A stretch of DNA of 64,000 bases from Emticicia sp. 21SJ11W-3 (GTDB taxonomy: Bacteria > Bacteroidota > Bacteroidia > Cytophagales > Spirosomataceae). The stretch lies in the NCBI RefSeq assembly GCF_024138715.1, contig NZ_CP092074.1, positions 4,960,001-5,024,000 of the forward strand, written 5' to 3'. A program made the translations under genes and the position numbers. The notes below the pieces were generated by a model. That model was not told where the DNA came from, did no database searches, and saw only the letters and a program-made list of their open reading frames with translations. Positions 53,933 through 62,182 of the stretch are shown here, piece after piece (within the stretch, counting starts at the first letter, position 1; each line of letters begins with the position of its first letter).

Positions 53933-54640
53933 ATGTCTATTAAAGTTCAGCACCTCAGCAAAGTTTACGGCACACAAAAAGCTGTTGATAATATATCTTT
54001 TGAAGTAAAAAAAGGAGAAATTCTGGGGTTTCTGGGCCCAAATGGTGCCGGAAAATCAACGACCATGAAAATCCTGACGGGGTATATTCCGGCTACCGAA
54101 GGCACTGCCGAGGTAAGTGGCTTTGATGTAAAAACGGCGCCTATTCAGGTTAAAAAGAATGTAGGATACCTGCCTGAACATAATCCGCTGTATCTGGATA
54201 TGTACGTGATGGAATTTCTATCCTTTGCAGGCTCACTTTATGGCCTGAAAGGACGAGACCTGGAAATTAAAATAGATAACACGATAGAGCGCGTTGGGCT
54301 TGGGCTTGAAAAACACAAAAAAATAGGGCAGCTATCAAAAGGTTACCGACAACGTGTCGGCCTTGCCCAAGCGTTGATACATAACCCGGATGTGTTGATT
54401 TTAGACGAACCAACCACCGGCCTTGACCCTAACCAACTGGTTGAAATACGAGACCTCATTAAGCACATAGGCAAAGACAAAACCGTTATTTTCAGTACAC
54501 ACATCATGCAGGAGGTAGAGGCCATCTGCGACCGCGTGGTAATCATTAACCGTGGGAAAATTGTAGCCGACAGCACCCTATCTGAACTGAAAAAAGATGG
54601 CAAGGCAATGGAAGAGGTTTTTCGGGAGTTGACGGTGTGA
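53933..54640 (+). CDS. gldA: ABC transporter ATP-binding protein, GldA-like
   Basis: This 235-residue ATPase closely resembles GldA, the ATP-binding subunit of the gliding ABC complex (with GldF and GldG): Walker A GPNGAGKST at 35-43, GYLPEHNPLYLDMYV, signature LSKGYRQRVGLAQ, Walker B VLILDEPTTGLD and the FSTHIMQEVEAICDRVV segment. GldA proteins I recall are about 300 residues. This one lacks the region between the helical end (IVADSTLSEL) and the terminal motif (EEVFRELT), so it looks internally shortened. No gldF or gldG is nearby. An alternative is a generic ABC-2 exporter ATPase. Confidence 0.75.
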   Translation: MSIKVQHLSKVYGTQKAVDNISFEVKKGEILGFLGPNGAGKSTTMKILTGYIPATEGTAEVSGFDVKTAPIQVKKNVGYLPEHNPLYLDMYVMEFLSFAGSLYGLKGRDLEIKIDNTIERVGLGLEKHKKIGQLSKGYRQRVGLAQALIHNPDVLILDEPTTGLDPNQLVEIRDLIKHIGKDKTVIFSTHIMQEVEAICDRVVIINRGKIVADSTLSELKKDGKAMEEVFRELTV

Positions 54641-54783
54641 TCTTTAAAATATAAATAATGAATTAATTTTTTTTGATGAATATATCCATTATAAGTATTT
54701 TTGTGGCACTAATGCTGATTGTGACTAATTGAAATAATTACCTGTAGGCTAAAAAATTCTTCTAAACCATATGCAACCTTCTT

Positions 54784-57495
54784 ATGATTAAACATTTACT
54801 GTGCGTTTTTGGATTTATTCTTAGTTATTTATCTTTTGCTTCAGGAAAATCAGATTTGACCATAAACGATGAGTTAGAGTTTTTCAATATTAAAGAAAAA
54901 TATTGCCGCGAAGAAAAGGTAACTTTAAAATTTAATATCCCAAATTACATTCCGGCAAATACCAAGTTCAACGTATATGTTCAGAATTATATTTCTAAAT
55001 TCCATTTAGGGACTACTACTCAAAATTCCATTGAGGTACAGATGCCTGACTTTAATTTAGATGTTATTTATTTTGCATTAGAAAGTGAAGATGGTAAATA
55101 TAAAACTTCAAGCAAATCATTTGATATTGTTGGTGCTGCAAAACCCTATATTATTGCACAAATTACCTCTAGTAATATCTCTTCTTATGATGCTACACAT
55201 TGTGAAGGCTCCTCTACAAAGCTTTTAATAAGGTCTCCAGAATCTGTCAATTTTCAATGGTTGAAGAATGGTATTGATATTCCTGGAGCAAACGATACCT
55301 ATTACGATGCCAAAGACGCTGGTATCTATACTGTAAAGGCTACTTACAGTGGATGTTCTAAAGAATCTACATCTATTAAGATAAAAGTTGGTGAAATACC
55401 ACAGCCAAGCATTTCCTCTTTTATAAGAAGTCAATATGCTTGTAATGGATTTTCGGTTCCGATACAAGCATTTGGAGATTTTCCATACACAATATATAGT
55501 TGGCAACATAATGGTCAAACTGTAGAGCAAAAAACACAAAATGACTTATTTGAAGCAAAAAAAAGCGGTTATTATAAAGTAACTGCGCATCAGGGGTCAT
55601 GTAAAGCTTCTTCTGATTCTCTTTGGATTGAAATCGGACAAAAACTCACTAATTCTATTTCTACTTATAATTATGTTCAGGTAATTGATAGTAAGATAAC
55701 TCTGTGTAATACCCTGACCGCTACCTTTACTCACCTGGATTATTACGTTTCTAATAACGATGATTCTGACGTTAATGCATTGAATAAATACGGCTTCAAT
55801 TTTCAATGGAAACGTAACGATGAGAGTATCAGCGGTGCTACTAAGAGAATTTATACTGCTTCAGAACCGGGAGTTTATTATCTGCAACTGACTCAGGGCG
55901 ATTGCATAGTTAATTCAAGGAAATATGAAATTGTTAGACGAGACACCTTACTCACAAAAATAGGGCATAAGCTTCCTTTCTCTGATGCCCAAAAAACCAT
56001 TTCGTTATGCAAAAGCACAAATAATTATGGGATAAATGTATCCCCTATTTACTCTGAAATCTGGGCCTGGAATATAGATTTTTATAAAGATGGAAAATTA
56101 CTAGAAACCAGAACAGCTAATAAAGGTATGAATACCTACAGCTATTTCGAAATAAAAGATTCCGGCAAATATTCTGCAAAAATTTATCCGCCTGACCAAA
56201 AAACATGCATTGCATTAACTGATACGGCCGTTTTCAATTTGGTTGACGACATTGTGCAATTTCCTACAAGTACCTATTATTTTTGTGAAGATCCGATTTC
56301 TATTTCCACGCCGTTTAAAAGTAAATCTTATGAATGGAAACAAAATAATGAAACAATTTCAAATGCTTCTTCGCTAAGTATCAATAAAGAAGGAACTTAC
56401 ACGCTAGATATTAAAGAGACAAATACCTGTGGTTACAAAAAAACCTTTATCATTAAAAAAGGTATACAACCTGAATTGGCACATTTTTACAATTATCACG
56501 ATTATAGTACAAATTCCATCGATTTATGTTATGAAAAACAGGCCTCTATCATAATTAAAAATATAAATTATTCTCAATACAATAGAAATCCTGATTACTC
56601 TTTTGAATGGTACATAAATCAACAAAAAGTCCCCTTTAGCGATTATAGCCTTGACCCTCAACAATCCGGAATTTATCAGGCAAAAGTAAAATACAAATCT
56701 TGCGAAGCCTTTACAAATACGCTAAACGTTGAAATAACAAGTATCAACAATCAGATTTCTCCTCATGCAGACAGCATGGGCATATGTGCAAATAGTAATC
56801 CGTATATCCTTGAGGCGGTTTCGGAAAACGGTTACAGATACAAGTGGTTTAAAGATGATGTGGTTATGGGAGAAACAACATCGAGCCTGAAAGCTACTCA
56901 ACCAGGTACCTACAAAGCTCTTATTCAATACAAAGATTGCGAATCTACAACCCGCAAAATAAAAATCTACTCAAATATCCCCACCGCAACCATATCAGGC
57001 GATACCACATTAAATATAGGTGATACCGCCAATCTTAAATTGTCTTTTACTGCAAGCCCGCCTTTTTCGTATAAACTGAGTAATAATGAAACGGGTGTAT
57101 CTGAGAAAAATACTATCATTCACCCTGTGAAAGTTATTGAAGGCAATATTTTCAAATTAACCTCTGTAAGCAATACCTGTGGTGAAGGTACCGTGTCTGG
57201 AGAAGCGAAGATACAGGTTCTTATTCTTGCCAATGAGCCGCTGATTGGCCATAAAATTACTATAGCGCCTGTTCCTGCCGAGAGTTATTGTGAAATGACT
57301 TTTGATTTACCGATATCGCAAGAAGTATCTTATCAGCTGCTGGACATGAAAGGCCGACAATTATCGGAAAAGAATTTAGGGAATATAACCTACAAGAAGC
57401 AATACCTTAATCTGAATCAATTATCGGCAGGAGAATACCTGATTAGGATTCAAGTTGGGAAAGACCTGGTTACAAGAAAATTGATTAAGTACTAA
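54784..57495 (+). CDS. T9SS-secreted multi-domain protein with Ig-like repeats
   Basis: This 903-residue protein has a signal peptide (LLCVFGFILSYLSFA), a series of Ig-like domains and a C-terminal T9SS type A sorting domain from about residue 822 (ITIAPVPAESY ... NLNQLSAGEYLIRIQVG). Repeated signatures are WLKNG-, WKRND- and WKQNNE-type strands with paired cysteines and closing pieces such as AGIYTVKATY and PGTYKALIQY. It should be exported by the T9SS (porU and porV are in this window) and anchored or released at the surface, perhaps as an adhesin. The coding sequence is visibly more AT-rich than its neighbours. Specific ligand unknown. Confidence 0.85.
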   Translation: MIKHLLCVFGFILSYLSFASGKSDLTINDELEFFNIKEKYCREEKVTLKFNIPNYIPANTKFNVYVQNYISKFHLGTTTQNSIEVQMPDFNLDVIYFALESEDGKYKTSSKSFDIVGAAKPYIIAQITSSNISSYDATHCEGSSTKLLIRSPESVNFQWLKNGIDIPGANDTYYDAKDAGIYTVKATYSGCSKESTSIKIKVGEIPQPSISSFIRSQYACNGFSVPIQAFGDFPYTIYSWQHNGQTVEQKTQNDLFEAKKSGYYKVTAHQGSCKASSDSLWIEIGQKLTNSISTYNYVQVIDSKITLCNTLTATFTHLDYYVSNNDDSDVNALNKYGFNFQWKRNDESISGATKRIYTASEPGVYYLQLTQGDCIVNSRKYEIVRRDTLLTKIGHKLPFSDAQKTISLCKSTNNYGINVSPIYSEIWAWNIDFYKDGKLLETRTANKGMNTYSYFEIKDSGKYSAKIYPPDQKTCIALTDTAVFNLVDDIVQFPTSTYYFCEDPISISTPFKSKSYEWKQNNETISNASSLSINKEGTYTLDIKETNTCGYKKTFIIKKGIQPELAHFYNYHDYSTNSIDLCYEKQASIIIKNINYSQYNRNPDYSFEWYINQQKVPFSDYSLDPQQSGIYQAKVKYKSCEAFTNTLNVEITSINNQISPHADSMGICANSNPYILEAVSENGYRYKWFKDDVVMGETTSSLKATQPGTYKALIQYKDCESTTRKIKIYSNIPTATISGDTTLNIGDTANLKLSFTASPPFSYKLSNNETGVSEKNTIIHPVKVIEGNIFKLTSVSNTCGEGTVSGEAKIQVLILANEPLIGHKITIAPVPAESYCEMTFDLPISQEVSYQLLDMKGRQLSEKNLGNITYKKQYLNLNQLSAGEYLIRIQVGKDLVTRKLIKY

Positions 57496-57592
57496 ATCGA
57501 GATTTTCTTAATAGAAGAATTAAAAGAAACAGATGAGATGCTCCATTGAAAAGCATTTTATATGTTTCTTTGTATAAAAACCATGAAATAGA

Positions 57593-58327
57593 ATGCTTGA
57601 AATCTGTTGCTTTTCTTTAGAATCATGCCTGACAGCCCAGAAGGCCGGGGCGTATCGGGTTGAGTTATGTGGAGGTATGTTTGAGGGCGGAACCACCCCT
57701 TCAGCAGGATTAATAAAATTGGCTCGCCAGCATCTTTCAATCAAATTGTATGTCATGATTCGTCCGCGCGGAGGAGATTTCTGTTATTCAGATACTGAAT
57801 TTGAGGTAATGAAAGCCGATATACAAACTGCCAAAGAATTGGGAGCAGACGGTGTAGTGTTTGGTATCCTGAATCCGGACGGTACGGTTGATGCCATCCG
57901 TACAAAAGAATTAGTTGAACTGGCTCGGCCCATGAAAGTAACCTTTCACAGAGCATTTGATGTAAGCGTAGAGCCTTTTGAGGCGTTGGAAGCGGTTATT
58001 GAAACCGGCTGCGAAAGAATACTTACCTCAGGGCAAAAGAATACCGCCATTGACGGCATAGGCCTACTGAAACAATTAGCTGAAAAGGCAGCCAATAGAA
58101 TAGAAATTATGGCAGGCAGTGGTGTAAGCGCCCAGAACGCAGCGCAATTGTTAGAGGCGGGTGTCCATGCCCTGCACATGACAGGCAAAGGCATTGTAAA
58201 CAGTAGAATGGAATACCGCAAGGCGGATGTGAGTATGGCAAGCGCAGCCCTTACTAACGAATTTGAAATTTATGAAGCCGATTTTGATAAATGCACGGCA
58301 GTAGCAGAGATTATCGATAATGCCTGA
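57593..58327 (+). CDS. cutC: Copper homeostasis protein CutC
   Basis: This 244-residue TIM-barrel protein starts LEICCFSLESCLTAQKAGAYRVELCGG. It has the FEGGTTPSAGLI and MIRPRGGDFCYSDTEFEVM segments characteristic of CutC, and ends with the GSGVSAQNAAQLLEAGVHALHMTG strand. CutC is linked to copper tolerance, but its biochemical role is still uncertain. Cytoplasmic. It follows the T9SS cargo gene by about 100 bp with no clear terminator between. Confidence 0.9.
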   Translation: MLEICCFSLESCLTAQKAGAYRVELCGGMFEGGTTPSAGLIKLARQHLSIKLYVMIRPRGGDFCYSDTEFEVMKADIQTAKELGADGVVFGILNPDGTVDAIRTKELVELARPMKVTFHRAFDVSVEPFEALEAVIETGCERILTSGQKNTAIDGIGLLKQLAEKAANRIEIMAGSGVSAQNAAQLLEAGVHALHMTGKGIVNSRMEYRKADVSMASAALTNEFEIYEADFDKCTAVAEIIDNA

Positions 58328-58491
58328 TATCCTTTACCCAAAACTTTAAGTTTCATGCAATTCTTCTATTGCTGAAACTGGCGTATTGGTTAAAATGGAA
58401 TTGCGATTTTCATTACATGTTGTCTGATAAGGTGATTGATTACTAAATTATTGACGAATACTTTTAGTGTTATGTTAATCGGTATTCTGCG

Positions 58492-60363
58492 TCAGACAAA
58501 TTTAAAATGATAGTTTTCTTCTTTTAACCTGCTGATTACAACGGCTGCGTTGACGGCCTGCATTAATCTTATCCCAACTATGTTTTCAGCGGGGGTAAAT
58601 CCTTCTTCGGGTTTAATGTTAATAAAATTATTGATGATTTTATGTTTGTCAAGGTACTTATCAAAAATAAATTCATATTTATTAAGACTTGAGATTGTCT
58701 GAAGCAAAGACTTTTGACTCTTTATTTTGTTTTGGTATCCGGGTGAATATGGAAGTTTATCCATTCGTCTGGTAATCTCATCAGGCACATTTCCTTTCAT
58801 AATGTTTCTAATAAGACTTCTTGGGATTCCTCCTTTCACAAAAAAAGGCAGAGGAATATCCATCAAAAACTCCAGAATGGACTTATCTAAGTAAGGAACG
58901 GCCGATTCTATGCCGAAAGCAGCGTTTCTTGTATGAAACATAGCAGTTATTTTTCCGAAACGGCCTTCATTTATCTGATACTCAGCATTCGAATGAAAAT
59001 CTTTCAAAGGAGTATATTCGATTACCCTGTGGCTGTATTTTTTTACAAAATCACTTTTCAGCGTAGTTTCATTTTGCCAGTTTATCCTCCCCATTTTTAA
59101 CAAAGGTCGAAGATGCCTGTATAACTCTGTATGGGGAATAAATTTCTTAACAAACACTTGTAACATTGATAGGTTTTCCCGCTTTCCAAACTCTTTTATT
59201 AGCTGTAACGCCTCTTTAAATTGCCTTTGATAGATTAATTGATAAACAACCAAATCACCTTTCCATGAAACCCCAAAGTCTCCTCCGTACCCGGTAAATA
59301 AAGTATGTACTTTTTTTTCTCTGGCTAAGGAGAGTATTGCTTTATCCAGATAATGAAATGGATTTGGAATACTTTCGTCGAATAAAAAACTTTCGTTTAA
59401 ACTATCAATAGATCCGATTTCGGAAGAATCAACAAAATTTTGTATAATATTAGGATACCGCCTCCCAATGGATTCGATGTATTTACGCTCATCTCTGGCA
59501 ATGCCCTCATAGCCAACAGGCAATACCGAGGAAAAAGTATAAAGAGGTTTGTTTCTTTTTTGCAGCAGGTCTGAAAGTACAAAAGCCAGGCAAGAAGAAT
59601 CAAGCCCGCCACTTAGAGTAAGACCAACCGGCCGTTCATAGTCCAGCCTTTTTTCAACGGCGTTATAGACTAAATGAAGCAGACAGTCGTACCAATCCTG
59701 CTCTTTTTTAAAAGAATATTTTCCACTTGCTTGCAGGCGCCAGTATTTTTCTATGCCAACTTTTCCACGTTTAAGTGTTAGTATGTTGCCGCCACAGAGC
59801 GAAAACACCTCCTGATTGTAAGTGTGCACGGGTAGTCCCTTTTTAAAAAAGTAATCAATCAGCACATCCTCATTGAAAATATCAGGTGTTTGCTTAACGG
59901 CGGTAACACCTTTTATTTCATTACAAAAGATAAATTCATCTTCAGAATCATAATAATATAATGGTCTATGACCTACCGGGTCGGCTGCCGCAAAGAGTTC
60001 ATGGCTTGCTTTGTTCCATATCACAAACGCAAATTCTCCTTCCAGAAATTGTACGCATTTTTCGCCCCACTTGTAAAATGCCATCAATATAAGCTGGGCA
60101 TCATTTAGTAAATTTACGTTATTGCCCAACATAGAAGCTAATTCGGGCCTGTTATCTATACGGGCATCTGCCGTAATAATTAGGTGCGCCAGGTAAGGGT
60201 ATGCATCTTCAATAAGGTGGGTATTTCCCAAGACTATATCCGTGTCTGTCCATGACGAGCCATCATCTGGCTTAATGCGAGAAACAGACTGAAAAACCTT
60301 TTCCAGAATAGTCTCATCTACCTTTTTCCCGGTTTTATTGATACGTCCGAATATTAAACCCAT
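58492..60363 (-). CDS. Asparagine synthetase-like protein, candidate lasso peptide cyclase (C)
   Basis: This 623-residue protein has the AsnB layout. An N-terminal glutaminase-like domain (about 1-210) begins MGLIFGRINKTG, so the nucleophile Cys that normally follows Met is absent and glutaminase activity should be lost. The C-terminal ATP-binding synthetase domain has the PP-loop SGGLDSS at 251-257 and a LFTGYGGDFGVS segment. Loss of the Cys is typical of beta-lactam synthetases and of lasso cyclases, which adenylate a carboxylate and form a macrolactam. Neighbours (HPrK-like kinase, PqqD protein, small precursor) favour the lasso role. It is the last of the locus on this strand. Alternative: another AsnB-like amide synthetase. 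Confidence 0.78.
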   Translation of the reverse strand: MGLIFGRINKTGKKVDETILEKVFQSVSRIKPDDGSSWTDTDIVLGNTHLIEDAYPYLAHLIITADARIDNRPELASMLGNNVNLLNDAQLILMAFYKWGEKCVQFLEGEFAFVIWNKASHELFAAADPVGHRPLYYYDSEDEFIFCNEIKGVTAVKQTPDIFNEDVLIDYFFKKGLPVHTYNQEVFSLCGGNILTLKRGKVGIEKYWRLQASGKYSFKKEQDWYDCLLHLVYNAVEKRLDYERPVGLTLSGGLDSSCLAFVLSDLLQKRNKPLYTFSSVLPVGYEGIARDERKYIESIGRRYPNIIQNFVDSSEIGSIDSLNESFLFDESIPNPFHYLDKAILSLAREKKVHTLFTGYGGDFGVSWKGDLVVYQLIYQRQFKEALQLIKEFGKRENLSMLQVFVKKFIPHTELYRHLRPLLKMGRINWQNETTLKSDFVKKYSHRVIEYTPLKDFHSNAEYQINEGRFGKITAMFHTRNAAFGIESAVPYLDKSILEFLMDIPLPFFVKGGIPRSLIRNIMKGNVPDEITRRMDKLPYSPGYQNKIKSQKSLLQTISSLNKYEFIFDKYLDKHKIINNFINIKPEEGFTPAENIVGIRLMQAVNAAVVISRLKEENYHFKFV

Positions 60364-60416
60364 AGTTTGATTAATCTTTTTATGGAGGATTTTTTGAAGA
60401 AGACTCTTTCAATAGT

Positions 60417-61322
60417 CTATTGAAGGATAGAAGCTTCAATATGGTTTATCAGGTCTTCGGGGTTGCAGACAAGTGGCCTCGATACTTCAAGAATAACTGC
60501 AGACTTTGAAAGTTCTGTTAGAATCGTAAAGCTACGGGATAGCATAGTATTACTTTGTAATAGAATGGGCCGGTAAATATGACTTCTTAACGCCTCAAAG
60601 GCGTTAATTCCGCTTAGAGTTTTAATACTTACATCAGGGATATCCTTTTTTTTAATAATATAAATTTTCTTTAAAGGATATTGATCTTTGTTAAATTGCT
60701 TATGAAAAAAGATGCCGAATTTTTCCAAATCATATTTGATTCTGAACGAGCGGTCACGGAAAGTATCATCATTAAGTTTTTCGATTGTGTCATCCCAGAG
60801 TTTAATCATCGGATATGAAGCACTGGCCAGTACCATTTGGTCTTCATCTTTTTTTAGTACCAGTACATCATCCCCAAATATATTAAACCCTCTTTTAATT
60901 AAACCTGCCAGAGTAGTCGATTTCCCGGCCTGAGATTCGCCCGCAATTAGAATCAAAGCTTCATTGCGAATAATGGCAGAAGCATGGAAAGGCAATAATT
61001 TCCTTTGAGTGAGGATTCCGGCCATCACAGTTGCCAGAATATAAAGCCTGATGGTTCGCATTTCCTGTTCAGCGCAGGGTTCAACTACCACGGTGTGTCC
61101 ACCAAAAGCATAATAATTAGCAACGTTGGTAACTTTAAACAACAATGCCTGCTCGTCAATTTTGTAGAAGAATCCTTTTTTTGTTAACTGAATACCACTG
61201 ATAGTTTCTGGTGTTATGCCATATTTAATTACTAAATCTGGTACAGAAAATTCGCAAGACAGTAATTCCGGAAATTCAATTTCCGATAAAATACGCAAAC
61301 CAAACCCCCAATAATTAAACAT
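60417..61322 (-). CDS. HPr kinase-like protein, candidate lasso precursor kinase (K)
   Basis: This 301-residue protein is related to the C-terminal catalytic domain of HPr kinase. PFHASA precedes the P-loop GESQAGKST at 128-136, followed by FNIFGDDVLVLKK. It lacks the N-terminal domain of true HPrK. In the paeninodin locus such a kinase phosphorylates the C-terminal Ser of the lasso precursor, and the precursor here ends in Ser. It lies 53 bp upstream of the cyclase gene on the same strand, so they are likely cotranscribed. Divergent from the PqqD gene. Role inferred from family and context. Confidence 0.75.
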   Translation of the reverse strand: MFNYWGFGLRILSEIEFPELLSCEFSVPDLVIKYGITPETISGIQLTKKGFFYKIDEQALLFKVTNVANYYAFGGHTVVVEPCAEQEMRTIRLYILATVMAGILTQRKLLPFHASAIIRNEALILIAGESQAGKSTTLAGLIKRGFNIFGDDVLVLKKDEDQMVLASASYPMIKLWDDTIEKLNDDTFRDRSFRIKYDLEKFGIFFHKQFNKDQYPLKKIYIIKKKDIPDVSIKTLSGINAFEALRSHIYRPILLQSNTMLSRSFTILTELSKSAVILEVSRPLVCNPEDLINHIEASILQ

Positions 61323-61340
61323 TAAATCTAAATATATTTA

Positions 61341-61348
61341 TAAATTTG
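61341..61348 (+). promoter_or_regulatory. -7-like promoter box upstream of the PqqD-like gene
   Basis: TAAATTTG (61341-61348) fits TAnnTTTG in the short gap between the divergent kinase and PqqD genes. No good -33 was found. The predicted leader would be roughly 30-40 nt. Confidence 0.35.
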
Positions 61349-61388
61349 CCTGATAATTGTGCCAAGTATCGGCAATGGTTATCAAAAA

Positions 61389-61685
61389 ATGATAGAAATG
61401 AAAAAGTTATTACACCTTGAAAGTTTTGTTGCCCGCAAAACAAATGATTTGCAATTCGTTGAATTTGATAATGAAACAGTCATAATGGATTTGAAAAGTG
61501 GCAACTATATTAACCTGAATCATACTGGAGCTATAATCTGGCTATACTTGGAACAGCCCATTCTTGTAAAAGATTTGATTCAGAAGCTCATGCAGAAATT
61601 CAAAGTAGAAGAATCTCAGTGTACAATTGATACCCTGGAATGCCTCAATTTAATGTATTCAGGAAATATTGTAGTGGTGAACTGA
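61389..61685 (+). CDS. PqqD-like RRE protein, candidate lasso B1
   Basis: This small protein of about 98 residues (start ATG at 61389; a GTG at 61359 would give 108) resembles the PqqD fold used as a RiPP recognition element: FVEFDNETVIMDLKSGNYINLNHTGAIIWLYLEQP followed by a helix (LVKDLIQKLMQKF) and DTLECLNLMYSGNIVV. In lasso pathways this B1 protein binds the leader peptide and brings it to the leader peptidase and cyclase. It lies between the kinase and the precursor gene, transcribed opposite to both. Confidence 0.75.
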   Translation: MIEMKKLLHLESFVARKTNDLQFVEFDNETVIMDLKSGNYINLNHTGAIIWLYLEQPILVKDLIQKLMQKFKVEESQCTIDTLECLNLMYSGNIVVVN

Positions 61686-61702
61686 AATGTAAGGCTTAAA
61701 AA

Positions 61703-61755
61703 TACTCACATCTGCAAACACTCCTGTATTTATTCTCATGTTACAGATGTGAGTA
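61703..61755. terminator. Inverted repeat between the PqqD-like and precursor genes
   Basis: TACTCACATCTG (61703-61714) and CAGATGTGAGTA (61744-61755) form a perfect 12-bp stem with a 29-nt loop between convergent genes. Either a weak bidirectional terminator or a protein-binding site. The T-tracts are poor. Confidence 0.45.
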
Positions 61756-61768
61756 ATTTATGCTAGCA

Positions 61769-61912
61769 TTAGCTTATTTCAGATGCATAATCTTCTCCTG
61801 CATCGCTCGAACCCATAGTTACTTCCATTATAGAAAGTATTTCTACTGAGGGTTTTGTCCATTCTTCAAGGGTAAATGTGTCTTGAGCACTTTCAGTTTT
61901 TTCTGTTTTCAT
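61769..61912 (-). CDS. Predicted lasso peptide precursor (47 residues)
   Basis: A short ORF from ATG at 61912 to TAA at 61769 encodes 47 residues. The leader (1-33) holds WTKPSVEIL, a WxxP variant of the YxxP recognition motif, and ends Thr32-Met33, giving the penultimate Thr typical of lasso leaders. The predicted core GSSDAGEDYASEIS (34-47) starts with Gly. Glu at core position 7 or Asp at 8 could form the macrolactam ring; the AGE at 5-7 resembles the 7-residue ring of xanthomonins as I recall it. It ends in Ser, the residue an HPrK-like kinase could phosphorylate. The surrounding C, K and B1 candidates support the call. No mass or homology data were available. Confidence 0.7.
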   Translation of the reverse strand: MKTEKTESAQDTFTLEEWTKPSVEILSIMEVTMGSSDAGEDYASEIS

Positions 61913-61939
61913 AATTTAATGTATTTAAAAAATGGTATA

Positions 61940-61966
61940 ATAGCAAGATGCTATTTCACAAAGCTA
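61940..61966 (-). promoter_or_regulatory. -7 box and hairpin upstream of the precursor gene
   Basis: On the minus strand TAGCTTTG (61959-61966) fits TAnnTTTG, about 47 nt before the ATG. A small hairpin, ATAGCA-AGA-TGCTAT (61940-61954), lies between the box and the start codon and could be an operator or leader structure. Confidence 0.4.
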
Positions 61967-62093
61967 ATGAAACTAAGCGAATAATAAAAAAATGGTTTTT
62001 TGAATACAAGTTTACTTTTTAAATGGTAGCAAACATTGGATTTGTACAGGATCAATTTATACTATTGGGCATTGATTGCAAACAAAAAGTGAA

Positions 62094-62129
62094 ACCCCGA
62101 AAATACTGAAAGCATCGTATTTTCGGGGT
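62094..62129 (-). terminator. Terminator after argG
   Basis: ACCCCGAAAATAC (62094-62106) and GTATTTTCGGGGT (62117-62129) form a perfect 13-bp stem with a 10-nt loop. Read on the minus strand it is followed by a T-rich segment downstream of argG. Confidence 0.8.
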
Positions 62130-62182
62130 CTCGCTTATAGTAATCAATTAAAAGCCAATAACTTTTTATTAATGTTATTGCC

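Noticed and set aside
58492-60363. The AsnB-like gene as ordinary asparagine synthetase
   Set aside because: The nucleophile Cys after Met is missing, and the neighbours are a kinase, an RRE protein and a small precursor.
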